Shown here one piece after another: positions 42,097-51,788 of a stretch of 64,000 bases of DNA; position 1 is the first letter of the stretch, and the number at the start of each line of letters is the position of its first letter. This stretch comes from M3007 sp046160345 (GTDB lineage Bacteria > Bacteroidota > Bacteroidia > Chitinophagales > Saprospiraceae). The notes under the pieces were generated by a model, which saw only the letters and a list, made by a program, of their open reading frames with translations, did no database searches and was not told the DNA's origin. The position numbers and the translations under genes were made by a program. Location of the stretch: contig JBJXGO010000010.1 of the NCBI GenBank assembly GCA_046160345.1, positions 124,001-188,000 of the forward strand, in the 5' to 3' direction.

Positions 42097-45000
42097 CTAC
42101 TCAATCTTTTCCCAAATGACCCATTTGACCTCCAGGCCTGTCTGCAAACAGACATAATAAGTCCCAGATGGCAAATCACTCGTATTTACCTCCCATTGGC
42201 GCTGATTTTCAAGGTTTAAAATATGCTGAGTTGACACGCATTTTCCCGTTACTGCCATTATTTGTAAAGTCGCATGAGGCGCGGGGAGACCATTATATTT
42301 AAGCAACAGATAATCATTGCCCGGGTTTGGTATAGCGCTTAATTCGAACAATCCTTCTTTTGAATTGGAAGTTTGACCCTCCCGTTCTCCGTTTCCCGGA
42401 TCGATGATATTTGATCCGTCCTCACAGGGTTTAACCTGACCGGAACATTGGGACGTCGACTTTGTGTTACCCACAGGATTTGGATAGTTGTCGGTCCAGC
42501 AATAGTACAACTGAAGGGTTTGGGTATTGCCCTGACTTGCATTTACTTGCCATTGAAATGTGCTGTTATCCACATATTGCAGGTTGCTAAGAAAGGTTGA
42601 AGGCGTTAGTGGCACCCCATTCAGCATACAGAATGGAATGTGAATGCCATTAGTCGGCAGCCCGCTCAGGGTAATTTGCTCGTTCATTGTTACCTGGCTG
42701 AGTGCCACTTTATAATAATATTCTCCGTTTGGATTACACCCAACCATATCATGCTCAAATCGCTGAAAAGAGGATATGTCTAGACAGGAATTATTCCCGA
42801 CCAGAATGGTTACAACGGGCGAATAGTGGTAATCAGCGCAAAGACTACGCCTGGCAGCCCTCCGATAATAGCTTGTCTGGCTGAGACTAGGAGGGTCGTA
42901 AACAAGTGAAGTTGCCCCGGAAATGTTTGTAAAAATATTGTTATCAAGAGATTTTTGCCATTGGTATTCAATCACGCCTCCTGTTCCACCGCTAGCTTCT
43001 TCTACGCTGGAAATAATATCTGGGTCAAAGGGGTTACTGCCTATATTAGTTATTGGTGCAACTACGTTTCCAGGGTCCGTAATATTCGAGCAAGCCTGAC
43101 AGGCAACAAGCCGAATAAATGAAGGAATCCTCCGTATGAAATGTATTTGTGCGCTTCCACACATCGGCTCCATGATCGCTTCAAATTTTTCACCTGCCAG
43201 CACACTTTCTGCAAAAGTTTGTGCGACCGTGCCTTCTACTTTATAACTTGCCGCAAAAGCCCCCAACCAATCAACCGTAATATTGACTGGAATGTCTTGG
43301 CTAATATTACCATCGTTGGTATTACTGGGCGACCAAAAGATTAAATATGGTTCTGAACTGTCAGGCTTCGCAAGCAGGACAACAAATGCATCGGCGTTCT
43401 CCACCAGGACTTTATGAAAAACATGGCCTCCAAAACGGGTCTTCATATCCAACATGCCATACCAGGCAGGTTTGGCAGTTGCGCCATGCGCTTTGATCGG
43501 AGACGGCCAGGCATTATTTGCAGGGTGCGTGCCCAATTTCCAAAATCCCGAGCTATTGTAAAGTCCATTATAATATTGATCGCTGGGCCTTGCAACGTCA
43601 AAGGCGTTGTAAAAAAATACTTTTTCGTAATGATATCGGCTATGGAGCAAGAGCCCTCGCAAAAGGTAAGCCGAATGTGTCCGCTCCCCCACCCCAGTCG
43701 TAGGGTTGCTGTCAAAGCCAAATTCTGAGCTCCACAACCGCGTGCTTTGGAGAACACCGGTAGCGTTGTTTTGATTTGCAAATAACCAGGCGGCCAGGTT
43801 ACGAATTTGCCAGATTTCAGAATCCGGATCTTCTGGATAGGTCCATTGGGTAGTACCGGGTTTAAAACTGTAAGGGTGATTATCTAAGGCATCAAGATCC
43901 CTTAGCAATTCACAATCAGCCACTTCCAGGTAATCACCAACAAAATCATGGCGCTCAAGACCTCCATTGCAATTGGAAAAATCTCGCAGTATCGAGGTGC
44001 AGGTATTGTCGCGATAAGCTTGAAAAGCGCCTGCGATCAGCTTCATCTGCCATTTTCCGGCAGATTTTGGCCCATACCTTGCTACAAATGCATTCCTGGC
44101 ACCCAGTAAAAGACTGTGATAGTCTGCTTTCACAGGATAATCCCAGGGTTCGTTGCCCACTTGGAAATTTGAAACCAGGATTTGTGTGCCTGTTCCATCG
44201 GCGGGCGCAAATTCATCAATGAATTTTTTAGTATAATTTTCAAAAGAATTCATGATGCCGCCCGGGCCGGAGGCGGACCAATCACTTTCTTTATATATCT
44301 TTTCTTTCCAGCTTTGAGGCGCATATTGAAGCAACTCGGTAGCCCCAGTGATCTTGCCAAATCCATGTGTTTGGCGATACAAGGTATAAAGGCTTTTATT
44401 GTACCAAGTGTTTCCAGGCGTACCTTCAGGATCTGTGTCTTTAGGCTTTGTATTTAAGTCATAACTCACCAAAGAATTATCAAAATCCTCATCCATGGTA
44501 TGAAAATTCCGAAATTGAGTGGTCAAAAGGGTAATTTGGTTGCTATTTTCTGACTGAAAAGAGCGGAACACCAGCCCTCCGTCGTTCACTCCAATCATAT
44601 CCCCAAAAGTAAAGGGGCTTGGATTATTACATTTTTGATTAACTAATAAGATCTCTTGGGGGCTCAAATATTTTCCTGCATTTTTATCGCTCAGACATGG
44701 CAGGCTTTCCTGCCCGGTTGTAAAAATTGCAGGTTCTGAATAATTACTTAGCCCCGAATTACAAATGGCTTGTATTTGTACCTGATAAACACTTTGAGGC
44801 TGGAGTGGCGGATTTAAACTATAAACAGAACCTGGGGATCCATTCCCAGCGCTTATCCATTGGCCCGTTGTGCCGGGCCTGTATTCAATATTGTAGCCAA
44901 TAATATCCGGTTTGGCAGGCAAATTCACCAAAGCATTGGTGACAAAGGATGTAACAAGCGGCACGACTGGGGTTTCACATACATTGCCTAGCGTAATGGT

Positions 45001-45609
45001 GGAATGTTTATAAGAACCTGTGGTGGCGCTGCATTGTCGCTTTATCTCCACCTCGTAGGTGCCCGGCGACAAACCGGTAATAATGTAAGGCGAGCTCGAT
45101 ACGGACAAAGCACCGGATGGGATAAACCAATCCCCCCCCGTATTAACCTTTCGATATCGGAGGGTGTGGGCTCCGCCAGAACTCCAACTTACGGTTATGT
45201 TGGAAACGCCTGCCTCAAGAAACATGTTAACTGGAAGCAAATTGCATGACCCAGAGCTATTGGCAGTAGTTCCATTGTTGGTTGGTCCCCAGTCGGAGAA
45301 CGAATTGACGCAAATAGTCCGGGCCTGGAATATATACTGGGTGTTTTTTTGCAATCCCCGCAATGTGAAGGGTGTTGGCCCGCAATTATCTACAATGGTC
45401 TTGTCATTCGGGGTAGAACTTGCCCAATATCGAACTTGATATTGATTAGCCCCTGCCACGGACGGCCATTTGAGCACCAGTGATGAGGATGCTTGTGGTG
45501 GCATCAGCCAACATGCTGAAGGTGGGTTACATTGAGCGGAAACAAGGTGTGCCGAGAGCAGCAAAATGGATATAGCTATCCATTGACGGAGATGAGTATT
45601 AAGGTTCAA
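42097..45609 (-). CDS. T9SS-exported protein with FN3 domains and a clan GH-A-like glycoside hydrolase core
   Basis: The 1170-residue protein has a signal peptide (AISILLLSAHLVSAQ). FN3-like domains fill about residues 25-300 (LVLKWPSVAGANQYQVRY; ISAGNGSPGSVYSLNPPLQP). A central region (about 330-850) looks like a TIM-barrel glycosidase: FQVGNEPWDYP with Glu487 as likely acid/base, and LWSSEFGFDS with Glu629 as likely nucleophile, 142 residues apart, as in clan GH-A. Ig-like segments follow, and a C-terminal T9SS sorting domain (IPNPGNDYLLLKYNG ... SGTYYVCLQTG). A surface polysaccharidase is likely but the GH family is not assigned. The catalytic residues are inferred from motifs only. Confidence 0.75.
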   Translation of the reverse strand: MNLNTHLRQWIAISILLLSAHLVSAQCNPPSACWLMPPQASSSLVLKWPSVAGANQYQVRYWASSTPNDKTIVDNCGPTPFTLRGLQKNTQYIFQARTICVNSFSDWGPTNNGTTANSSGSCNLLPVNMFLEAGVSNITVSWSSGGAHTLRYRKVNTGGDWFIPSGALSVSSSPYIITGLSPGTYEVEIKRQCSATTGSYKHSTITLGNVCETPVVPLVTSFVTNALVNLPAKPDIIGYNIEYRPGTTGQWISAGNGSPGSVYSLNPPLQPQSVYQVQIQAICNSGLSNYSEPAIFTTGQESLPCLSDKNAGKYLSPQEILLVNQKCNNPSPFTFGDMIGVNDGGLVFRSFQSENSNQITLLTTQFRNFHTMDEDFDNSLVSYDLNTKPKDTDPEGTPGNTWYNKSLYTLYRQTHGFGKITGATELLQYAPQSWKEKIYKESDWSASGPGGIMNSFENYTKKFIDEFAPADGTGTQILVSNFQVGNEPWDYPVKADYHSLLLGARNAFVARYGPKSAGKWQMKLIAGAFQAYRDNTCTSILRDFSNCNGGLERHDFVGDYLEVADCELLRDLDALDNHPYSFKPGTTQWTYPEDPDSEIWQIRNLAAWLFANQNNATGVLQSTRLWSSEFGFDSNPTTGVGERTHSAYLLRGLLLHSRYHYEKVFFYNAFDVARPSDQYYNGLYNSSGFWKLGTHPANNAWPSPIKAHGATAKPAWYGMLDMKTRFGGHVFHKVLVENADAFVVLLAKPDSSEPYLIFWSPSNTNDGNISQDIPVNITVDWLGAFAASYKVEGTVAQTFAESVLAGEKFEAIMEPMCGSAQIHFIRRIPSFIRLVACQACSNITDPGNVVAPITNIGSNPFDPDIISSVEEASGGTGGVIEYQWQKSLDNNIFTNISGATSLVYDPPSLSQTSYYRRAARRSLCADYHYSPVVTILVGNNSCLDISSFQRFEHDMVGCNPNGEYYYKVALSQVTMNEQITLSGLPTNGIHIPFCMLNGVPLTPSTFLSNLQYVDNSTFQWQVNASQGNTQTLQLYYCWTDNYPNPVGNTKSTSQCSGQVKPCEDGSNIIDPGNGEREGQTSNSKEGLFELSAIPNPGNDYLLLKYNGLPAPHATLQIMAVTGKCVSTQHILNLENQRQWEVNTSDLPSGTYYVCLQTGLEVKWVIWEKIE

Positions 45610-45912
45610 AATGAGAGATGATTAAGTGGATTATAAAAATGGAGTTGCTGGAAACTGAAAAAATACTAATTCCAAGTACTCCTGAACGAAATTTTCTGAT
45701 CTGCCAGGTCAAAGGTGTTGTCCTTCGGCTCTTTTTTAAGCAACAAAATGTCGGAATTTGTTACATTATGTTTGTTTTTAATGATGTTTATAATAAGCCG
45801 ACTATTTATAGGACATTAAACTGATACAAAGGCGCCAAGAAACGCTTCTTAACGAGCATAAAAATATAAAAGTATATTAATTTTTATAAATTATAGTAAG
45901 AATGGGGGGGGG
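45610..45912. other. 303-bp intergenic region with a nine-G tract
   Basis: No convincing gene was found; a 68-codon open frame at 45618-45824 has no family features. The 3' part is AT-rich and ends in nine G at 45904-45912, immediately after the stop codon of the minus-strand SnoaL-like gene. Confidence 0.5.
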
Positions 45913-46404
45913 CTATTCTTTCAATTGCCGCACGATCCCCATCAGGTCCAGCTCTTGCCAGCTGCGTTTTATCTTTCCATTTTCCATGTCGTAGAGTACA
46001 ATACCTGTAGAAGTGAAGCTTTTACCTGTGCTTGGAACGCCAAATGCTTCGCCGATATGGATGGCAGAAACTTCATATCGAATGGCTACATGATTATTTG
46101 ATGCGAATAGGTGAGTAATAGTAAAATGGGCATTGGCGAAGGCTTGCCGGTAATATTTAACTGATTGCCTTATTCCTTCAATGCCCTCGATTTGATTGGC
46201 ACGCAGGGGATTGCCATCTCGCCAATCAGGGCAAAAGACCTTCTCGATCAATGCTTCGTTTTGATTTTTATTCCAACCCTCTTCAAACCACATTCGAACG
46301 GTGGTGGCATTTTTGTCTGCTAATTTTATTTGCCGGGAGGCGGCACATTGGAAGAGAAATAGGGCAATTAAGGGCAGAGCTAGGAGAATTTTAGTGCTTT
46401 TCAT
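45913..46404 (-). CDS. Lipoprotein with SnoaL/NTF2-like (ester cyclase) domain
   Basis: The 163-residue protein has a lipoprotein signal (ALPLIALFLFQCAAS), so it is probably anchored in a membrane facing the periplasm or outside. The body is the SnoaL-like cone fold: GIEGIRQSVKYYRQAF, FTITHLFASNNHVAIRYEVSAIH, and the terminal GKIKRSWQELDLMGIVRQL. This family includes polyketide cyclases and many uncharacterised ligand-binding proteins; a real cyclase role is unlikely without a pathway. It stands alone between the T9SS gene and smc. Confidence 0.8.
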   Translation of the reverse strand: MKSTKILLALPLIALFLFQCAASRQIKLADKNATTVRMWFEEGWNKNQNEALIEKVFCPDWRDGNPLRANQIEGIEGIRQSVKYYRQAFANAHFTITHLFASNNHVAIRYEVSAIHIGEAFGVPSTGKSFTSTGIVLYDMENGKIKRSWQELDLMGIVRQLKE

Positions 46405-46429
46405 ACGCAGAACAAGGTTTAGAATCGCT

Positions 46430-46437
46430 CAAATATA
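46430..46437 (-). promoter_or_regulatory. Possible -7 element for the SnoaL-like lipoprotein gene
   Basis: TATATTTG on the minus strand matches TAnnTTTG, 25 bases before the ATG at 46404. No clear -33 element was found. Confidence 0.35.
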
Positions 46438-46496
46438 CGCTTGTTGCTAAAACTTATCTCTTTCTACAACCTTTGATTTTATGGCTTTTATGAGTA

Positions 46497-49400
46497 CTAC
46501 TCCGCCTCAAACACCATCGATTCATGCCCCAATTTCCTGAAATCCACCGGTGTAACTGCCGAAACCCCCTGCTCAGGCATGTAAACTCCGTAAATGGTGT
46601 CCACTGCCGTCATGGTTGCTTTGTTGTGGGTCACTACAATAAACTGAGAATCATTTGAGAACTGGCGAATGATTCGGTTGAACTTGTCAATGTTCGCGTC
46701 ATCCAGGGGAGCATCTACCTCATCAAAAATACAGAAAGGAGCCGGTTTGAGCAAGTAGAGCGCGAAAAGCAGCGCAATTGCTGTGAGTGTTTTTTCTCCA
46801 CCGGAAAGTTGTGCTATGGTCTGAGGGCGTTTGCCTTTGGGCTTTGCAATGATAACAATGTCTGAATCCAGGGGATTGTCTGGATTGCCCAGCAACAAAT
46901 CGGCAGAGTCGTCTTCGGTAAACAGGGTTCGGAACACATTGATAAAATTCTCCCGTACCTGTGCAAACGATTCCAGAAAGCGGGCAGTGGCGGTCTCCTC
47001 TATTTCTTTCATGGTTTGCACCAGATTGTCCTTAGCAGCCAGAATGTCATCGCGCTGCCCGGCAATAGTATCGTGGCGCTCTTTTATTTCATTGTATGCC
47101 TCGATGGCCATAGGATTGATCTCCCCGTAATTGTCCAGTCTGCGTTTGAGGTTGTTGACATCTCGTTCAAGTGTGTCTCGTTGGTACTCAGGGTTTGGTT
47201 CTTGATTGATCACCTCGTTGACTCCTATTCCGAATTCTGCCCTTAGTCGCTCCCCAATTGCCGTAATCTCAAATTTTACGTCATTGAACTTTTCCTTCAA
47301 GCGGTTGACCACAACCTGTAGATCTTGCTGTTTTCGGAAATTATCTCGCTGTTTGTTTTCAAGTTCGTGTATTTCGTTTCGGGCCTTGAAATAGGCCTGT
47401 TCTACCCCGCTCAAAGCTGCCTCTTTTTCTTTTTTCTCGGCGTAAGCAGCAGTCAATTCCAGGGTAATTCGTTGAATATCTGCTTCAATAAGCCCAATTT
47501 CGTCTTTGTTTCGGGAAAGATTGGTTTGTGCCGTCGTCAACAATTGTCGCAATTCGTTGCGCCGGTTTTCACGAAAAGTAAGTTCTTGTTGAAAGGTAGT
47601 GACCTTGTTTTGTTGTCGGATGAACTCTATGTTCGACTGGTTATAAGCAGTGCTTGCACTGCTTAGTTGTTCGGCAACATCCCTGAAAGAGCCATCTGCG
47701 CTGCTAAGTTTTTCGCGTAGGGCATCCGCCGCCGAGTTTTTCTCTTGCAATTGCTGTTCTATGAGCAAATTGCTTTCATTAAGTCCCACGATTCGTTGGT
47801 TGGCATCTCCTGCCTGAGCGTCGAAATTGGTCACAAAGGCCGCGATATTGTCCAGTTTCGCCTGCATCCCAGCCTTGTCCTGGCTTAGGCGGTTCAACAC
47901 CTCCCGCTCGAGCTGAAGGATTGCAGTTTGGTCTGCATTTCTAAGTGTTGAAATGTGGGTTCTCAGCGTACTAAGTTGCGTATTGAGTTGATTTTCGGTG
48001 CTTTCCAACTTTTTAATCTCCGAATCCAGTATCTCAAGGTTTTTCTTTCGGCCAATCTTTTTACCTTCAAATAGTCCGACAGATCCGCCAGACATGGAGA
48101 ATTTTCGTCGAACAAAAGTGCCCGATTTTGAAAGTATCGTTACGTCAGTATTGGAAACAGAACCGGGGTTGGGCTCCTCTGAAATAAGTACGTTTTCCAA
48201 CAAATATTCCATCAATGGACGATATTGCGTCTCAACTTCAACCACATCTACTGCGCGAACCCCACCGGGCAAAAGGGTGAGGGGGGCCTGATAATCTTTA
48301 AATGCTTCCAACATAAAAAAGTTGGCCCGGCCTTTCTGACTTTGTCCGAGCAGGCCGATCGCTTTCATTGCCTCTGCGGCATTCGGCACCACATAATAAT
48401 TGAGGTAATTTTCAAGATAATTCTCAATTACGATCCGGTACTCTTCTCTGACATAAAGCATATCTGATAGGAGTGGACAACGTTTGGCCCATTCCTTATC
48501 CTGACTTAAAAACTTGATGCTCTCCGGAAAGCCTTCGAGCGACTCAACCATGCTTTTGGTCAATTTGTGCTCATTTCTACGGGCATCCAGGGAGCGGTTG
48601 TGTTCGGCAAGTTTTTTGGCCAGCGCATCTTGTTGTTGTTCTCCGAGATTTAAATCAGTTTTTCTTTTGGTTTCGGCAGCCTCAAGTTCGGCAATTTTTT
48701 TTGCTTGAATGGACTCGGTTTTACTCTGCTCAGCCAGGTTTTTATCCAGCTGCTTCATCTCCTCTCGACGCGCAGCGATATCGCCAAGGGTGCGTTCCAC
48801 ATCGCGGCGAAGGTTTTCGATCTGGTTGCTTTGAATAGCCTTTGTTTTCTCCAATTCCACAATTTCTCGCTCATAGGCCTGCTGCTCTTTCACAAACTCG
48901 TCGAGGTTGCCTTTCATCAGATTGTGGTCAGCGCGTACTTTTTCAAGGTTTTTAAGAGATTGACCAAGCGTAATTTCAAATTCGGTTTCAAGATTGCGCT
49001 CATAATTAAGATCGGTTTGATATCCTTCAATTTCAGACTCCAGCCCATTCAAGGCTTGAGCGCTACTTGCGATCTGGTCATCGAGACGTTGAAGGTCGTT
49101 GCTGACGAAAGAGCGTTTTTGCTCCAGCATTGCCTTTTCGTTTTCTTTGCCCCGCAGGCGCCCGGTCAGGTTGTTCACTGCTTGCTGCTGCTCACTCAGG
49201 CTTGTTTCTTTATCTGTGTGGCTTTTGCGTTTAGCCTCTGTATCGGCTTCCAGGAGACGTGCCATTGCCTCAGTAGCTCGATAATTGTCCTCTTCACGGG
49301 TTATTTGGGCTTCGAGTTCCTTGAATGTTTTCTTGTGAAGCGCTAAGTTGTTGACGGCCAGTTCTACGCTGATCGTTTTATACTCAGCCTTTAATTCGTA

Positions 49401-50045
49401 ATATTTTTGGGCGCGTTCGGCCTGTTTTTCGAGTTTCTTGAGTTGATCGGTGATTTCAAACAAAAGGTCTTCTACCCGGTCGAGGTCGGCAGCGGTAGCT
49501 TCAAGTTTTTGTTGTGTTTCGTGTTTCCGAGCCTTGTATTTGCTTACTCCAGCAGCTTGTTCGAACATTTTTCTACGCGCTTGCTCACGGTCAGAAAGCA
49601 TGTCTTCCACCATATTGAGCGCGATGATGGCATAACTGTCAGGGCCTATGCCCGTATCAAGAAAAAGAGAGGTAATATCCTTAAGCCTGCAAGAAACTCC
49701 ATTAAGGCGGTATTCACTTTCGCCGCTTCGGTAAAGTATCCTGCTTATTGCAACACTACTATAGTCGGTAGGAAGCACATTTTTTGTGTTGTCAAACGTG
49801 AGCGTCACCTGGGCCATTTGGCCTTCTTTGCGTTTTTTAGTGCCGTTGAAGATGATCGAGGCCATCTTGTCCAAACGCAATTGACTGCTTTTTTGCTCGC
49901 CAAGCACCCAACGAATGGCATCGACCACATTGCTTTTGCCAGACCCATTGGGGCCCACTACTCCTGTCACATCGGCATTGAAATGGAGTGAAGTTTCGTT
50001 GGCGAAGGATTTGAATCCTTTGATTTCTAATGATTTGAGCCGCAT
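46497..50045 (-). CDS. smc: Chromosome segregation protein SMC
   Basis: I use the ATG at 50045 (MRLKSLEIKGFKSFANET), giving 1182 residues; an ATG 18 bp upstream is less usual. The Walker A motif GPNGSGKSN lies near residue 31, two long coiled-coil arms (about 165-500 and 670-1000) flank a hinge (about 515-640), and the C-terminal half has the signature QLSGGEKTLTAIALLFALYL and Walker B FCIFDEVDAPLDD. SMC is the condensin ATPase that organises and separates chromosomes with ScpA and ScpB, which are not in this window. The gene is divergent from the DUF3137 gene, with 191 bp between starts. Confidence 0.96.
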   Translation of the reverse strand: MRLKSLEIKGFKSFANETSLHFNADVTGVVGPNGSGKSNVVDAIRWVLGEQKSSQLRLDKMASIIFNGTKKRKEGQMAQVTLTFDNTKNVLPTDYSSVAISRILYRSGESEYRLNGVSCRLKDITSLFLDTGIGPDSYAIIALNMVEDMLSDREQARRKMFEQAAGVSKYKARKHETQQKLEATAADLDRVEDLLFEITDQLKKLEKQAERAQKYYELKAEYKTISVELAVNNLALHKKTFKELEAQITREEDNYRATEAMARLLEADTEAKRKSHTDKETSLSEQQQAVNNLTGRLRGKENEKAMLEQKRSFVSNDLQRLDDQIASSAQALNGLESEIEGYQTDLNYERNLETEFEITLGQSLKNLEKVRADHNLMKGNLDEFVKEQQAYEREIVELEKTKAIQSNQIENLRRDVERTLGDIAARREEMKQLDKNLAEQSKTESIQAKKIAELEAAETKRKTDLNLGEQQQDALAKKLAEHNRSLDARRNEHKLTKSMVESLEGFPESIKFLSQDKEWAKRCPLLSDMLYVREEYRIVIENYLENYLNYYVVPNAAEAMKAIGLLGQSQKGRANFFMLEAFKDYQAPLTLLPGGVRAVDVVEVETQYRPLMEYLLENVLISEEPNPGSVSNTDVTILSKSGTFVRRKFSMSGGSVGLFEGKKIGRKKNLEILDSEIKKLESTENQLNTQLSTLRTHISTLRNADQTAILQLEREVLNRLSQDKAGMQAKLDNIAAFVTNFDAQAGDANQRIVGLNESNLLIEQQLQEKNSAADALREKLSSADGSFRDVAEQLSSASTAYNQSNIEFIRQQNKVTTFQQELTFRENRRNELRQLLTTAQTNLSRNKDEIGLIEADIQRITLELTAAYAEKKEKEAALSGVEQAYFKARNEIHELENKQRDNFRKQQDLQVVVNRLKEKFNDVKFEITAIGERLRAEFGIGVNEVINQEPNPEYQRDTLERDVNNLKRRLDNYGEINPMAIEAYNEIKERHDTIAGQRDDILAAKDNLVQTMKEIEETATARFLESFAQVRENFINVFRTLFTEDDSADLLLGNPDNPLDSDIVIIAKPKGKRPQTIAQLSGGEKTLTAIALLFALYLLKPAPFCIFDEVDAPLDDANIDKFNRIIRQFSNDSQFIVVTHNKATMTAVDTIYGVYMPEQGVSAVTPVDFRKLGHESMVFEAE

Positions 50046-50236
50046 ATTTGTGCCCCGAAACACTGCTCCGGGTTAAGGTTTGGATACCGGAATAATGCTC
50101 CGGGGTATAAAAAGTGGGCGAAAATAGGAATTGGAAAAGAAATGAAGTGGAGGAAGTTTTCCACAACTTATAAGGTAATGTGCAAATTTGACCAGATCCA
50201 CAACCAATCCTACCTGCCATTCTTCTACATTTGGCC

Positions 50237-51178
50237 ATGCAATCTGCTTATCACGATTTTAGACTTTTTTACAACCAGAGCATCCACCCTGAGTTGCTCA
50301 ACCTCGAGCAGCGCCGGCGCCGGCTTGTGCGGTTGTTGCTGGTTTCAATTTTGTTGCTTTTAGGCGTTGTGGCGCTTCAGGTATATTTGTCTATTTTCGC
50401 TGTAACGCTTGCCTTATTTATTCCGGTCGGACTTTGGATCACTTATCTCGCTTTTCGAGTTCAGGTTTTTTTCAAAGAATTCAAGCCTCGGGTGGTTTCC
50501 TTGCTGCTTGATTTTATAGACAATGATGTAAATTTCAAGTTCGACGGTTATGAACCAAAAGGCTTCATTCCACCAGAAAAATTTCTGGAAAGCAGGATTT
50601 TCACCGCTTGCGACGATTATTTCGGAGAAGATATGATTCGTGGACAGGTGCGCGAAACACCCTTTGAGGCCTGCGAATTACGGGTACGAGAATTTTCCGA
50701 AGTCCGAAATCGGCTCGACATGGTGTTCTCAGGTATTTTTCTTGTAGCAGATTACCAGCGCTGGGATATGCATGGCGGTGTGCTCTGTCTTCCGGATGCT
50801 TACCGAAAATACTTGAGCCGAAGTGAGCGCGCCTTTCATAATGAGGGCGGACGAAGGGTGATCGACGGTATTTTGCCAGACTTTGAGGTGTTTTTTGATA
50901 CTTATGCCACGCCTGAAGTAAGAATAAAAGATGTAATTTCGGAGGAGTTCCAAAAAGCTATTTTGCTGTTTCGGCAACGGTTTCAGGAATTAAGCCGGGA
51001 TAAGGAAATTTATTTTTCCATCATTGGGGATAAAATCTACATTGCTCTGCGACAAGACCGGGACTTGTTGGAGCCTTCCCTTTTTGTGAACAACACACGT
51101 TATGAAGTAGTACAAGAATTTTATCAAGACCTCAAACTGCTCTTTGAATTGGTGATGGAGGTAGATGCGATGAACTAA
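50237..51178 (+). CDS. DUF3137 membrane protein
   Basis: I use the ATG at 50237 (MQSAYHDFRLFYN), giving 313 residues, rather than a TTG two codons upstream. Two transmembrane helices (about residues 34-75, RLLLVSILLLLGVVALQVYLS then FAVTLALFIPVGLWITYLAF) are followed by a soluble domain typical of DUF3137: PPEKFLESRIFTACDDYFGEDMIRG, SGIFLVADYQRW, IYIALRQDRDLLEPSLF. The function of this family is not established. It is transcribed away from smc and precedes the NlpC/P60 gene by 87 bp. Confidence 0.8.
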   Translation: MQSAYHDFRLFYNQSIHPELLNLEQRRRRLVRLLLVSILLLLGVVALQVYLSIFAVTLALFIPVGLWITYLAFRVQVFFKEFKPRVVSLLLDFIDNDVNFKFDGYEPKGFIPPEKFLESRIFTACDDYFGEDMIRGQVRETPFEACELRVREFSEVRNRLDMVFSGIFLVADYQRWDMHGGVLCLPDAYRKYLSRSERAFHNEGGRRVIDGILPDFEVFFDTYATPEVRIKDVISEEFQKAILLFRQRFQELSRDKEIYFSIIGDKIYIALRQDRDLLEPSLFVNNTRYEVVQEFYQDLKLLFELVMEVDAMN

Positions 51179-51265
51179 GGGAATTGGCCGTTAAACAAAT
51201 CAAAAACACAAGCTGAAACGTGTTTTTGTCGAACTTTGCCGAGTTTATTAGCAAATTAAATACAC

Positions 51266-51781
51266 ATGACCACCGCAAAGTTTTTACATCTGCTCTTTCC
51301 TACCCTCTTCATCTTAGCTTGTTCCCCAGCGAAAACTGCTCCAAAACCCAGGCCCAAATCAGGAACATATACAGAATCTGCAACTACTCCGTTTCGGCAA
51401 AAAGTGGTGGACTATGGAAAAAAATTTGTTGGAACAACTTACAAATACGCCGGCCAAAGCCCTAAAACCGGTTTTGACTGCTCCGGGTTTACCAGTTATG
51501 TGCTAAAAGAATGTGGCGTGCTGGCCTCCCCGGCCTCGGCCATTCAGGCCACTGAAGGTCGCGCAATAGCCATTGACCGGGTCATGCCGGGGGATTTGAT
51601 TTTTTTTGGTGAAAGCAAGAAAAAAATCTCTCATGTAGCACTGGTGGTAAAACGTGGCCCGGAAGGCATCACAGTTGTACACAGTACCTCAAGCCGGGGC
51701 GTAATAGTAGAAAACGTGAGCCAATCAACTTATTGGAGCTCCAAGATTTTGTTTGCACGCGATATTATTTCGGAAGATTGA
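51266..51781 (+). CDS. NlpC/P60 (C40) family lipoprotein peptidase
   Basis: The 171-residue protein has a lipoprotein signal (FLHLLFPTLFILACS). The NlpC/P60 domain covers about residues 47-165, with nucleophile Cys72 in GFDCSGFTSYVL and His123 in ISHVALVV; a polar third residue should follow in the VHSTSSRGV segment. Family members cut stem peptides of peptidoglycan, usually between D-Glu and the diamino acid. The size (one domain plus linker) is typical of small murein endopeptidases of Gram-negative bacteria. The stop is 7 bp from the convergent PBP4-type gene. Confidence 0.88.
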   Translation: MTTAKFLHLLFPTLFILACSPAKTAPKPRPKSGTYTESATTPFRQKVVDYGKKFVGTTYKYAGQSPKTGFDCSGFTSYVLKECGVLASPASAIQATEGRAIAIDRVMPGDLIFFGESKKKISHVALVVKRGPEGITVVHSTSSRGVIVENVSQSTYWSSKILFARDIISED

Positions 51782-51788
51782 TTGCCAA

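Noticed and set aside
45618..45824. 68-codon open frame in the gap after the T9SS gene
   Set aside because: It is short, has no domain or signal, and sits in AT-rich DNA where such frames arise by chance.
48705..49346. 213-codon open frame antisense to smc
   Set aside because: Its hydrophobic composition arises from the reverse complement of coiled-coil codons; no start context or homology is evident.
50226..50233. TACATTTG promoter box before the DUF3137 gene
   Set aside because: It ends 3 bases before the ATG and has no -33 partner, so transcription from it would start after the start codon.
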